From Bidens hawaiensis (taxonomy: Eukaryota > Streptophyta > Magnoliopsida > Asterales > Asteraceae), in contig JAIQDT010014624.1 in assembly GCA_021521415.1 (NCBI GenBank), forward strand, positions 21,001 to 85,000: a stretch of DNA of 64,000 nucleotides. Reading direction: 5' to 3'. The notes beneath the pieces are model-generated. The model did no database searches. It saw nothing but the letters and a program-made list of their open reading frames with translations, and had not been told where the DNA came from. The translations under genes and the position numbers were made by a program. Position 1 is the first letter of the stretch. Every line of letters begins with the position of its first letter. Of the stretch, positions 47,432 to 58,517 are shown piece by piece.

Positions 47432-47822
47432 CTTACCACTAGACGTGCACAAAATAACCGGTGGAACCGATCTGGAACCGGTTCCGGTTCGTACCCGGTT
47501 AGGGTATTATAATACCCAGATAACCCTATCCGGACCCATATATTTTTCAAACAATTGGTTCCTACCCGGTTCCAACCCGATTTCGGTTACTACACGAAAT
47601 AACCGGTTCCGCCGGGTTTTTTCCGAAAAAGAGCCGTTGTAACTGGTTCCAACGGTAATATAGCCGTTGGAACCGGTTTTTGAGCTAAAAAACTATATAA
47701 AGGGTTGGATGATCACTTGTTTTACCACTCCAACTCAAAAACATCAAGAAAACTTATCGGTTTACACTTTACACTCCAATTTTTTTCACTTCCATTCCAC
47801 CACCACTTGATAGCTAGTTATT

Positions 47823-49560
47823 ATGACAAGCCAAAACAAGGGAAAAAGAAAGGCGGTGGCTGCCGATTCCGTTTTTATTGACCCGGTTCGTGCCGAAGAT
47901 AACGCCGGAGTTGCAAAGATCATCCCTCATAACCGCAACGAAGAAGTATGGTGGAATTGGGATTTGGTTGAGTTGCTTAATGGAGACATTAAGGCTCATT
48001 GCAAATTGTGTGGCACTTATTTAAAGCATGATTCAAACTCTACTTTAAAGAAGCACATCGAGAAAAAATTTTGCAAGGCGTTGAAAGAAGTTCCTGCCAC
48101 GGTCCAAGCCGAATTGGGTAAAGATGGGGCAATATTTCGTTACAACGTGAAAGCGGTTCACGATACGATGGCGAAGTTTGTGATTCAACAAGGTTTGCCG
48201 TTTAACCACTTCGACAACCCTCAATTGACGGCCTTGATTAGAGAGACTCTTCAACCGCGCTACACCTATGTAAGTCGTACCATTTTTCGACGTCATTGTC
48301 TAAAGTTGTGGGAATGTGCCAAAAAAGATTTAATTGATTTTTTTGACACTTTACAAACGGGTGTCAACTTAACTAGAGATGTTTGGTCAGCACCCCATGG
48401 GTTACCGGAATCGTACCTTTGTGTGACCGCGCATTGGATCGATCCGGTATCTTGGCAAATGATGAAACGCACTATTGCGTTTGAAAACTTTCCGTTTCCA
48501 CATACCGCCGAAAAAGTTGTTTGAAATTTTGGATGAGGTAATAACCACTTTTAACTTGAGGAAAAAAAAATTTTCAATGTCGTTTGATAACGCTTCTAAC
48601 AATACAAAAGCGGTAGACAAGTTATATATAAAATATACACCACTTTGCTACGGAAAGTTTTTTCATACTCGATGTGTTGCCCACATTATCAACTTGGTTG
48701 TTCAAGATGGTCTTGACAACGAAACCATGGAGGGCGGTTTGAGATTATTTAGGTTGATGTTACAAGATATTTTCAAAAGTGGAAAACGAAGACATCTTGA
48801 ATACAAAAACTATTGCAAGTCGGCTGATAGAAAATATTTGGGGCCGAATTGGGACGTTCCAACCCGTTGGAACTCGACTTGTAATATGCTCGCTTGTGCT
48901 TTTTCCCAAAAACAAACTATACAAGCGTTTCATAAAACGCTTGTGGATCGTTGCAAAGCCGATATGTTTCCAAACGGTGCTTGGGATAATATCGGTTACT
49001 TATTGGAGTATCTTAATGTTTTCAAAACCGCAAAAACTAATTTGTCGGGGGTTTACTATCCTACTAGTTGTTGGGTGTTGCAAGAATTATACAACATCTC
49101 CTTGAATTTCAAAGAGTTTGAAAACAAAAATGATCTTTTCGCGCATATTGTTGACCCAATGAAGAAGAAGTTCCTAAAATATTTTGAAGGAATACCACCG
49201 TGTTTACTTGTGCCACCGCTTTAAACCCCTACATAAATGTTGCCGGGTTGAGGCGTTGATCGAGGAAATATATGACAACATGGGTGCGCACGAGATCGAT
49301 CCGATGGCATCGACGGAAGCAAAGGATTCTTTCAACAAATCCCTTCAGGAAATCTATGACCATTACTTCAAAATTATGGTCCAAGCTCAAAGTCGACTTT
49401 TGTGAGGCAAGCAACATCAAATAAGCCATGCAAAGACAAGCTTATAAACATGATGAATGCAGTTCGTGAGTCGGCGACAAAGCGGCAAAGGGGTAACACA
49501 CCAACTAGTGAACTTGGCCGATATAGTGGAGCAAACTATGGAGAAGGTGCAACGGTCGAG
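47823..49560 (+). pseudogene. hAT transposase (BED finger plus RNase H-like core), frameshifted
   Basis: The ATG at 47823 opens a BED-type finger (CKLCGTYLKHDSNSTLKKHIEKKFC, Cys/His set complete) and continues through VNLTRDVWSAPHG. At about 48515 an extra A in an A-run shifts the frame; the protein resumes in KLFEILDEVITTFNL with FDNASNN and the PTRWNSTCNML block. Further shifts occur near 49195 and 49245 before VEALIEEIYDNMGAHEIDP. The C-terminal dimerisation (hATC) region is not seen; a possible last piece (SELGRYSGANYGEGA) ends at about 49560, where unrelated sequence begins. An intact protein would cut and paste the element. This one is inactive. Confidence 0.88.
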
Positions 49561-49561
49561 A

Positions 49562-51370
49562 ATGTGGTCATTCGTTAAAGGTTTAACGGATATGAGCTTA
49601 ATTCGTTGGAATTTAATGAATGTAGACTCATTCGTGTACTGTTCATACGAATAAAGAGGTCTTAACGTATGTGGTTATTCGTTAATAAGGTTAACGAATG
49701 CGAAGACAAGGTTAATGTATGAAGCTACTGTTGTAGTGAAAGAGTACAAAGTAACGTATGAGGAGTAAAAAAAAGGTATTTTCGGAAAGTTTTCTTAAAC
49801 GAAATTTTTCGGGGATATTTCAAATGTGCGGGACGCTCTTCTAGCAAATTTTGATGATATATTTTCCGGCCGACTTTTCACGCATATCGAGGGGCCGAGG
49901 GGGAGTAACCGATTAAGTTAATGAGAATTTTATTGAAGATTTTCAAAGAATTGTTCAAGACCTTGCCGAATTTGTCAAGAAATGGGGGAGATAAAACTTT
50001 CAAGGAGTTTATTCGAGCGGTATCTTCCAAAGTTTGCAAGGATTTCTTGAAAAATTACTGCAATTCGGGTGGTAATTCATGATTGCAAAGCTACGTTTGA
50101 CTGAATCCAAGACTGCATTTGTTCTTCGATCGTGGATTGATTTGTTCGAGATTGAAACCTGACTATGTGGGATACGAGTGTCTTTCCAATTACTTCTCTC
50201 TGAGGGACTTTGATCCTGACAATGTTGGCTACGAGTATTCGGCGGATTGCTTCTGTTGAAGGGGACAATTATTAAATGGTTTGATCTTGTTGAGGAATAT
50301 ACAAGTCTTGTCATCTGATTGAAGAAAATGATCGTTCGGGATTGATTAACTAAGGTTGGAACTCTGAATCATATGCCCAAACAATAGTGCATCCAAGCGT
50401 ATTGGTTGCCGAAGAGCTTCAAAGAGTTATATTTTGGGATAGACGTTATCGAGAGAGTGAAGACCGATGTGAAAGATGTGGAATGATCGGGTTATTCATG
50501 AAGATGTGTGACGAGGTTAAACGTAAAGACATTTTTATGTTACTGGTGCGACAGATAGCCGATGACTTGCTGCTAATTGATTCATTTGATCGAACCATAT
50601 CATATGCCAGTTGGATGATCGGATTAATCACCTGGAGATGCTGATTTGAGGGGAAGATCTGATACGAGTAGCTACAAGTTGTTGGTTTGCTTACAAAGAG
50701 TTATATTTTGTCAGTTAGCACAAGCCCGAGGTTACGGCTGATGATATGCAGTTAAAGTATTCACGGTTAAAGTATTCAACTTTAACGTATTCGTTGCTAA
50801 CATATTGAAGACTAAAGTATTGGATGCTAAAGTATTGGAAAGCATTCGACAGGTACGGACAAGGGGGAGTCTGTAAGTGCACGGATTTGGTGTCCGCAGC
50901 TGTTCGAATAGACTAGGGGTAGTTTAGTCTTTATATTAATGTATAAAGGCTCATTCGCTAAGCATGTTTAGCGAATGAGGCCTCATTCGTTAAGACTAGG
51001 CTATTCGTTAATTTAGGAGCCCATTCATTATTACATTGTAACGAATAGTAGCTCATTCGTTAATGTATATCCATTCGCTAAGCATGTTTAGCGAATGGGC
51101 TATGGAAAGATCTCATTCGTCAGTACAGTTAACGAATGAGAGGCCTCATTTGTTAACACTATTCTAACGAATGGGACATGCCTATAAATAGGCCTTCCAT
51201 AGTAGACTTGCATAGAGATCTGTGCCATATTTATGTATTGTTCCGTTACCATGCCGGATTTTCTCCAGGCTTAATGTATCGATCTCCATTAATGTATGAA
51301 CACGATTCTAACGTATCAATTTGCGACTAGATCTTGGCTCGTATAGCGTATTTTCATATTATGTAACACG
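49562..51370 (+). mobile_element. LTR-retrotransposon fragment inside the hAT (3' part with polypurine tract and one LTR)
   Basis: ACAAGGGGGAGTC (50859-50871) is a good polypurine tract, directly followed by TGTAAGTGCACGG, which I take as the start of an LTR running to about 51367 (TATGTAACA). The LTR carries two CATTCGCTAA...TTAGCGAATG palindromes (50951-50978 and 51071-51098) and many CATTCGTTAA motifs. I find no second LTR, no clear coding domain and no TSD. The left border at about 49562 is set only by where transposase homology ends. It may be a 5'-truncated Copia-type or LARD-like element. Confidence 0.5.
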
Positions 51371-51459
51371 AATCAATTAATTAATGTAACAAGTTTTTTA
51401 TAGTGTTATTTGTTTGTGTTAAATAAAAAACTTGTCTTAAACACTTAAACTAACTTTTA

Positions 51460-51465
<6 letters not shown>

Positions 51466-51497
<32 letters not shown>
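51466..51497. repeat. (AT)n microsatellite
   Basis: A near-pure AT dinucleotide tract of about 32 bases lies between the LTR fragment and the antisense BED ORF inside the hAT element. Confidence 0.85.
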
Positions 51498-51501
<4 letters not shown>

Positions 51502-51614
51502 TAGAACATTACACAACGAACACTATTGCAAAACGATTAAGTACAAACATTATTAAACATAAAACTAAAAATAACAAACATTGTTCGTTGTTTTCGTCCC
51601 GCCATCTACGACCA

Positions 51615-51887
51615 TCAAGCTTTGTTACCGGCGGCGGGGGCTTGACTTGTAGAGCCGGACGACTCCCCAGCTTCTCCTTTTTTGGCATCCAAATGCTTTT
51701 TTTCCTTGCAATACTTATTGGTATGCTTTCGAATGGTGAAATTCGATGCCGCCTTCAAAAACTTGCCGCGGTATTTGCATCGCGCCATCTCCTGTGTGTC
51801 GGTCATAACACACAGGTCATAGTGAACCCAAACCTCGGGGCATCTCGGGGTGTCGATAACCATAACAACTTCGTCGTTGGTTGCCAT
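51615..51887 (-). CDS. Antisense ORF with degenerate BED-type finger near the hAT right end
   Basis: This 90-aa frame starts at an ATG at 51887 (MATNDEVVMVIDTPRCPEVWVHYDLC). It has a BED-like pattern (ARCKYRGKFLKAASNFTIRKHTNKYC) in which the second cysteine of the CxxC pair is Arg, so zinc binding is doubtful. It then has a Ser/Gly/Ala-rich tail. It is convergent with the transposase and related to that protein's N-terminus. It may be the N-terminal remnant of a second hAT transposase, or of an inverted element end. Function unknown. Confidence 0.55.
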   Translation of the reverse strand: MATNDEVVMVIDTPRCPEVWVHYDLCVMTDTQEMARCKYRGKFLKAASNFTIRKHTNKYCKEKKHLDAKKGEAGESSGSTSQAPAAGNKA

Positions 51888-52439
51888 TGGTAATGGTAAG
51901 TGGTTTAACAAGTGGCTTAACAAGTAATTGAAGTGTTTAACAAGTTATGGGAGTTGGTTAAGAAGTTCTAAACCTAGGATGTCTATATATAGTAAGTGGG
52001 GGTGGGTATAAACATTCAAAACCGGTTCCAACGGACTAAAAACGGTAATATAGCCATTGGAACCGGTTCCAACGGTCAAAAATGGTTTAAATAAGGAAAA
52101 CCTGCTGGAACTGGTTTTCGGGTATAAACCGGACCCGGTTCCTACCTTACCCAGTTCCACTGGTTCCTGATATTTGCCTACCGGGTCGGGTCCGATTCCT
52201 GACAGGAACCAGTTCCGTTTTGTACCCGGTTCTTAAAAAACCGGTTCATACCCGGTTCCGGGTTTTAAAAAAACCCGATTTGTGCACATCTACTTACCAC
52301 TCATTTCCCCCCTGTAATTTTATGTTATAACGGATTAATCGTCATCCCTTCAACTATCATGCTTTATGTACAAGTGAATTATGCGATTTCTCACAATTCT
52401 TGTAATTCTCTACACATTCTTGGCTCTGAAGAAAAAAAA

Positions 52440-52615
52440 CGTGTTGTTACCATAAAGACGGTAGTGATTGCCCTTTAACATCTAACTAATCGGGTAGTGA
52501 TTGCTTTCAATATTTCACTAATCAGGTAAACATCACCCTACAACATCTCACTAATAAAGTAGTGATCGCCCTTTAACGCTTCATTGAGTGAGTAGGGATC
52601 GCCCTTAAACAACAC
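52440..52615. repeat. Degenerate tandem repeat (~50-bp unit, about 4 copies)
   Basis: Imperfect units of the form GTAGTGATTGCCCTTTAACA then TCTAACTAATCGG follow one another. No gene is seen in 52302-52851; the remainder is AT-rich spacer. Confidence 0.6.
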
Positions 52616-52854
52616 CATAAGTACTATCATTCATAGCTTAAGCATTGAGATTAGTGGCTTTTTATGTCTTTGTCTTGGTCAAAATGAGAGAAGCTAATAT
52701 ATCAAACTCTTTTGACTTGTATTCAATAATTTCAAGTTTTCAACAATTTTAAAACTATTTACTATATTTTTTGATGATATAATAAACTAATATCTATATA
52801 TTTGATGGGTGTAAAATAATTTTAAGTTTTCAACAACTTTAGCACTAGTTATTA

Positions 52855-54700
52855 GGCTGAGGGGTGTGGGGGGCGCGAGAGGGGGCGCGAGTGGGGGCGC
52901 CAGCCAATAATATTGTGACGTGTGGCAGAGAGAGAAACTTGATAAGATGGGTGTTGGTAGTGGTGCTCGCGCCCCGGGGCATGGTGTGGAGGGGCGCGAG
53001 AGGGGGCGCGAGTGGTTTTTTTTTTTATTTTTTTATAAATGTATTAAAAAACGTATTATTAAAAAACTCATAAATTATTTAAAAAACACACATTAATTAA
53101 AAAAACACATTAATATCTAAAAAAAAATTAAAGTACTAAAAAAAACATTATTCTTATTCTTCGGCTTGGTCTTCTTATATCAACCTCTTCCGGATACGTT
53201 CCTTTTGTTTTTCCATCAGCATTTGGTCGACCAGATTTAGGTTACTGAAGTCTCTTGTAAGGAATTCCAAATCTCTCATTCTTTTTTTTTCCTTTTTGTC
53301 ATTAGAGACCACCTCCATGGTTTTGTTGAATTTATTGAGGGATTCAACAAGATCGTTGATGTTTACGGCTTCCCCCTCAGCCGGTTTTTTGCCCCTGGCG
53401 TCCCTTCCCAATGGCCGCCTTCTCGGCGGTGAAGACGTTTCCTCCCCCGCAACGTTTAGGTCGAATCCAACCCGGCAATCCGACCCGGCGGAAGTGCTGT
53501 ACGCTCCAGACGAACTAGTTTTAGTCCGTTTCGGCCCTACTTCCGCATCAACGTCCGGCGCCACCAGCTCAACCCACTTAGAACACCTTCTCAACCTCTC
53601 CCACACCTTTACATCGTCCCACGTCTTCACCATCCCATACCTCCGCAGGCACTCCTGCCTCCACTCTTCGACAGTGAAATTATAAACCGCCAAATCGTCA
53701 CTGCCACTTGGTCTCATACGACCGGCGTTCCTGTTGAACAGATTAGTAAACAAGCCGACAAATTTTCTGATTTCGGTCCACCGACCCGAAATCATATCGG
53801 CGGTCCGCTCTGTACTCCCAACGAGCGAATAGAACGTCTCCCTAACCTTTGTCCAAAAGACCTTGCTCTTTTGGTAGTCCGCTGCAAAATGCATAAATAA
53901 ATTTGTATGTCATTTAACTTTTTTATTAAAAATCATTTTTAAAAACGTTAAAACAATTACCGCAACGCCGATCCTCAGAAGTGACTATCCAAGCCCGACA
54001 CAGGGCTTCCTTCTCATCCGATGACCACGGAGTGATTTTCTGTTTCGTCCTTCCGGTCGAAGCCGAACCCGACCCGTCCGTTGCAATTTGTTTTTTCCGG
54101 TGGACGCGTCTTCTTTGTCCCGCAGCTTCACCTTCTGGTTCTTGTGTCTCCGGAACTACAAAGTTAGGAGACGGTTGTATGTTGGATGGTTGAAAGCCGG
54201 ATGGTTGTTGCGACCCCGAATAAAACATCGCTTGGTCCGGTGCCGACCATAAATCCTCGTAACTGTAATCTGAATCTAGGTTTGGGTACCAATTTCCAGC
54301 CATGTTTTTAAAAAAAGGTTTGGAAGATGGGGTGATTTTGGGTTTTGGGTGTGGTATGTGATATTGGTATGTGATATTGGTGTTGGTTTGGGTTTGATAT
54401 AGGTTGAATATAGAGAAAAAATCGGGTGTTGGTTTGGTTTGATATTGGTTGCAATGTATGTTATTATATAGAGTAAATAAATTTTTTTTTTTAATAAAAA
54501 ACGAGCCCAACGGCTCTTTTCACGCATTCCCAGACCTCTTTCACGCTCCCCCCAGCCGCTACCCCCACCCGCGCCTGCCTCTTTTTCCGCGCTCGCGCCC
54601 CTTTCGCGCCCCTCTCGCGCCTCGGTGGTGTTGTCCTCGCGCCCCGGGGCGCGAGCGTCTCGCCTCTTGCGCCCTTTCTCGCGCTCCGCACCCCTCAGCC
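52855..54700 (-). mobile_element. PIF/Harbinger-type element, 1,846 bp, carrying only a SANT/NAM-like ORF
   Basis: Termini GGCTGAGGGGTGTGG and CCGCACCCCTCAGCC are inverted repeats flanked by TTA (52852-52854 and 54701-54703), the preferred Harbinger target. GC-rich GCGCGAG blocks mark both subterminal zones. The only gene is the two-exon ORF at 53175-54303; no DDE transposase is present. The 718-bp element at 3541-4258 shares both ends. Confidence 0.85.
53175..54303 (-). CDS. Harbinger-associated SANT/Myb-like and NAM-associated-like protein (2 exons)
   Basis: Exon 1 is 54303-53961 (ATG: MAGNWYPNLDSDYSYEDLW). A 79-bp GT-AG intron spans 53960-53882, and exon 2 is 53881-53175. The join gives SEDRRCADYQKSKVFW in frame and about 349 aa with no break. 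Residues about 85-190 form a trihelix/SANT-like DNA-binding region (ITPWSSDEKEALCRAWIVTSED, FWTKVRETFYSL, ISGRWTEIRKFVGLF, WDDVKVWERLRRCSKW). A Gly/Pro/Arg-rich linker and a C-terminal Lys/Glu coiled region (KEKKRMRDLEFLTRDFSNLNLVDQMLMEKQKERI) follow. In PIF/Harbinger elements such an ORF1 protein helps bring transposase to the ends. Plant databases often label relatives 'glutathione S-transferase T3-like', which I consider a misnomer. Whether it serves the element or has been co-opted is unknown. Confidence 0.78.
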
Positions 54701-54935
54701 TTATGTTTTACAATGATATAATATACTAATATTTATTGTAAGCAGTTTCAAGTAATTGAATACGTGTCATCTAATATCATACTCGCCTCGACACATAAAA
54801 ATGCTAAAACAGATCTTGTTTCTGCATCATAATTATTTAGTCGAACGAAGATTGAACATCACAATTTCTTTCAAATATATAACTTGAAACCTTTAAAGAC
54901 TATAAAGAGTAAAATAGACGCCACACATTCAAACA

Positions 54936-55007
54936 GCCCGTCTAGCTCAGTTGGTAGAGCGCAAGGCTCTTAACACAAGGTCGTGGGTTCGAGCCCCACG
55001 GTGGGCG
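54936..55007 (+). tRNA. tRNA-Lys(CTT)-like gene, anticodon stem disrupted
   Basis: Acceptor (GCCCGTC with GGTGGGC), D arm (AGCTCAGTTGGTAGAGC) and T arm (GTGGGTTCGAGCCCCAC) are canonical, with G discriminator and no intron. The anticodon loop CTCTTAA gives CTT (Lys). The 3' strand of the anticodon stem reads CACAA where CCTTG would pair with CAAGG, leaving one good pair, and the gene is 72 rather than 73 nt. A T-run right after the 3' end could terminate Pol III. It is probably a tRNA-Lys gene turned pseudogene by a local change. A functional gene with a non-standard stem is less likely. Confidence 0.8.
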
Positions 55008-55810
55008 TTTTTATAATTTTTGTCACAGCTGACTTATAATCATTTTTTGTTAAGACATTTAAAATCTTCGGTTTTATGTGTTGTGCGTGTGTGTATCCTT
55101 TTTATTTGTATGGCATTATGTCATATAGCTTTCTTTTTACTCACGTGATATGTCAAAACATTAACAAATTTAAGTCAAAGTTACGTAGATACTGAAAAAT
55201 TTATTTCACTCGGAACAAGTTAATTATTAAAGTTCACGCTACATATACTTTGTAAATTTGTTTCACCTGGAACAATTTAATTATAAAAGTTGACACCTAC
55301 AAATTTAACTAAGGTGTTGCATTTTATTTTATTTTTTTTGAACAAAAGGATCACATTACAATAGAGAGGTGGGTAAGCAGGCAACAAGCTGCGCCGCCAC
55401 CCTCTTTTGAATGGCAAACGCGATCCTATGAAAATAAAATTATAGTTCTTTGGCGTCGATAAGTTACTGTGCACGACCATTTGAACTATTTTCAGAAACG
55501 TAAAATCATAGTCATTACAAAAGGTCTATCAAAAAAGGGTTTAATATTTTATGATAGATGAGCTGATAATAATTATTGAACATAGCAAATAATGAAGTTA
55601 GGATGTGAAACATGGTATGTCACATAAGGTTAATTGTTGGTGGTGACTTTTATGTTCTCATATTTAGTGGCTCAAATGTGATGGTTGCAATTTGGAAACA
55701 AGGTTCATGTCACTTCTTGTAGATCCTAGCTCCATGCATTATAACAAAACTTGCTATATAAATCTACCGAAACAAACGACTAGCACGAAAATCACACAAG
55801 AGTCAGCAAA
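55008..55810 (+). promoter_or_regulatory. Region upstream of the HSP90-like gene
   Basis: A TATA-like CTATATAAAT at about 55754-55763 lies some 50 bases before the ATG at 55811. No other gene is seen. The minus-strand frame at 55277-55480 looks like transposon debris. No heat-shock or ER-stress element is claimed. Confidence 0.4.
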
Positions 55811-56055
55811 ATGCAAAGGTGGACTCTTCTTTCGGTTTTGTTTCTGATATGTCTGCTCTTTCTTCATCCTGATCACGGTACAATAGTTGGCATAGTTTCA
55901 GATTCTATGATGTGATGAACTCAACTAACTTTAGTGTTCTTTGATTTATATGCATTTTGTGAGAAACTAAGAAAGTAAAAGGTTATTAGCTGGAAGTGTG
56001 TTATAAATTTAGTTCGGATTTCTTCTGTGGTTGATTTCAAAATTAGTTTTTAGTT

Positions 56056-56496
56056 GAGTAAACTGCGGTTTTCGTCCCTGTGGTTTGTCTAAATCTGTGG
56101 TTTTAGCCCAATAGTTTCAAATTTGCGATTTTCGTCCCTATGGTTTCATTTCACTTGCAATTAAACCCAAATTCATTAACCTCGTTAAGTTTGGTTGTTA
56201 AACCATCAGCGTGCCCCTCAGGGGCGGGGCGGTTTTGTCCATTTCTCCCCAAATAAACCCCAGTCCTAATTCACAAGCCCCCACACGTGAGGGGCTGGGG
56301 TGTATTGGGGGGGAAAGGGACAAAACTGCCCTCACTTGAAGGGCACGCTGATGGGTTTACTGACCATTAAGATTTGTGAATTCGGGTTTAATTGCAAGTG
56401 AAATAAAACCACAAGGACGAAAATCGCAAATTTGAAACTATTGGGCTAAAACCGCATATTTTGACAAACCACATGAACGAAAACCGCGGTTCACTC
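56056..56496. mobile_element. Fold-back MITE (MULE-like) in HSP90 intron 1, 441 bp
   Basis: Long inverted arms begin GAGTAAACTGCGGTTTTCG on the left and, inverted, GAGTGAACCGCGGTTTTCG on the right, continuing for about 170 bp. Flanking 9-mers TTTTTAGTT and TTTATCGTT match at 7 of 9, consistent with a decayed MULE-type TSD. No coding. Confidence 0.7.
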
Positions 56497-56621
56497 TTTA
56501 TCGTTATTTGGCATGTTAACTGTTTTAAGTTAGTTTCCTTGAATAAATCTTGTGTTCTGCTATCAGTTTCATGAACATGATTCAAATTGTTGGACTATAT
56601 CTAATTCTCATACTGTGACGC

Positions 56622-57048
56622 ATGGTGTGCAAGAGTCGGTTTGGGTTGGTTCTGGACTCAAGCAGAACCGAAAACTAATAAATCGATTTCAAGTTTTTGA
56701 AAACTGTTTGGTTGGTTTTTTATGGTTTTCAGTATCCAATTTTCACAATGGGTTTGGTTCCGTTTCGTTTTTTCGGTTTTATCATCTGGACTAGAAAATT
56801 TAGGCCGAAAAACATGCCACAAGATAGTTAATTAATTATTATTTATTGTAGAACTTTTGAACCTAAAAGTTTTAGGCTACGCCATTTATTAATTTCTTAT
56901 AATTTAGTTAAAATCATTTTTCTCGGTTCGGTTAAGTTTTTTGGTTGATAGCAAAACCAAACCGAAAACAATCAGTTAAAAAAAACATAAAACCAAACTG
57001 TCAATTTCTTCACTGGATTCGGTTATTTCGGTTTCATGCACACCATAG
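56622..57048. mobile_element. hAT-like MITE in HSP90 intron 1
   Basis: The ends CATGGTGTGCA and TGCACACCATAG are inverted repeats, and the subterminal sequence is rich in CGGTTTxGG motifs typical of hAT MITEs. A clean 8-bp TSD is not visible, so the boundaries are approximate. Confidence 0.5.
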
Positions 57049-57794
57049 TTATGTGAGGGTTAATTCTATTGAATGAGAACCACAATTTAGCTTAGAAGAC
57101 ATCTAGTGATGACCTTCTTGTTTATGCTGTATAGGTCAAAAGTTGCACGCGAATGCAGCGTCTGATTCAGATGAACCGGTGGATCCACCCACAGTTGAAG
57201 AAAAGCTTGGTGCTGTTCCACATGGTTTATCCACTGATTCTGATGTTGTTAAAAGGTTTGCTTCCATGCATGATCTCAAACACACTTACTTTAATAACCA
57301 TTGAATTTAAAGACTGCATTGCTATTTATTTCATATAACTGCATCGCGTATGCGCGTTACTGTTAGTTAATAAAAGGTTCCATTTTCATGATTCAGGGAA
57401 TCTGAGTCAATGGCCCATAAAAGTGTCCGCAGCAGTGTTGAGAAGTTTGAGTTTCAAACTGAAGTAGCGAGGCTTATGGACATTATTATCAACTCTCTTT
57501 ACAGCAACAGGGATATTTTCTTAAGGGAATTAATTTCCAATGCATCTGATGTAGGATACTATTTTATTTTTATATATATTTTTTTATTTTATTTTTTTTA
57601 GCTAAGTGTGATTTTTAGATTTTATAAATTTTGGTTTTCTGTGTAAATTACAATTTTCAGGCTTTGGACAAAATCAGGTTCCTTTCTCTTACTGATAAGG
57701 AAGTACTCGGTGAAGGTGATGATACCAAGCTTGAGATCAAGGTTTGTATGTATATATTATGTGCTATAATTGATTCACTTTAAGCACTGTCTTG

Positions 57795-58282
57795 TAGGCT
57801 TGTAAACAAATTGAACGTTCATTGAACTGTTTGGTGGGAAGTTCGTTTATTTTTTAATAAATGAACGAACATGAACGCATGTCTCATTCCTTCATGTTCG
57901 TGAAAATTCTTAATATTCGTTCATTGGCGTGCGTTCATTTACATTCGTACATATAATCAATAGGATCTTTTTAGGGCCGATACAAATTAATCTAGTTTTA
58001 TAATTTTTCAGGCCAACAGATTGATGATCACGTTTACCTATAAGTAGTTTTCGCTCAATTATGTTCATTCATGCTCGTTTGTCTATGTTTAGTCATGTTC
58101 AGTCGTTAACGGTTAACCCTTCAATTAAATTATTAACTAATAAACACAAGCACACTCATTTTATCAACAAACGAACAAGAATACTTCGTTGGTTTAGTTT
58201 TTTGCATTCAATCGTTTGTTCAGTTAAACTCAAACGAACGAGCATGCACCGTTCCTGTTCATATGGTTCCTTTACATGCCTA
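57795..58282. mobile_element. hAT-like MITE in HSP90 intron 4
   Basis: The ends TAGGCTTGTAAA and TTTACATGCCTA are inverted repeats, and the interior has GTTCGTT/AACGAAC motifs on both sides. The flanking 8-mers do not match, so an old insertion or wrong boundary is possible. Confidence 0.55.
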
Positions 58283-58456
58283 TTTTCTCAAGTTATGAAA
58301 TCTAAACAACTTTAGTTTTGCAATAACATGCAGATTAAGTTAGACAAGAAAAACAAGATTCTTTCGATTCGTGACCGAAGTATTGGTATGACCAAGGAGG
58401 ATCTGATCAAGAACTTGGGAACAATTGCCAAGTCTGGAACTTCAGGTATCACATAT

Positions 58457-58457
58457 G

Positions 58458-58517
<60 letters not shown>
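58457..58517. repeat. (TTA)n microsatellite in HSP90 intron 5
   Basis: About 20 near-perfect trinucleotide units start 12 bases after the exon 5 donor. Confidence 0.92.

Larger units (their letters stand above)
47440..52293 (+). mobile_element. hAT transposon, 4.85 kb, perfect 8-bp TSD, decayed
   Basis: The left end TAGACGTGCACAAAA and right end TTTGTGCACATCTA are inverted repeats. CTTACCAC flanks both ends (47432-47439 and 52294-52301). Subterminal regions on both sides are packed with CCGGTTCC/GGAACCGG motifs, which in hAT elements can serve as transposase-binding sites (inference). It contains a frameshifted transposase, an LTR-type insertion and an antisense BED-finger ORF. Confidence 0.92.

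Noticed and set aside
55277..55480. Minus-strand frame upstream of HSP90 (GSRLPFKRGWRRSLLPAYPPL)
   Set aside because: Looks like a short transposon-derived fragment with a T-rich tail, but ends and family could not be established.
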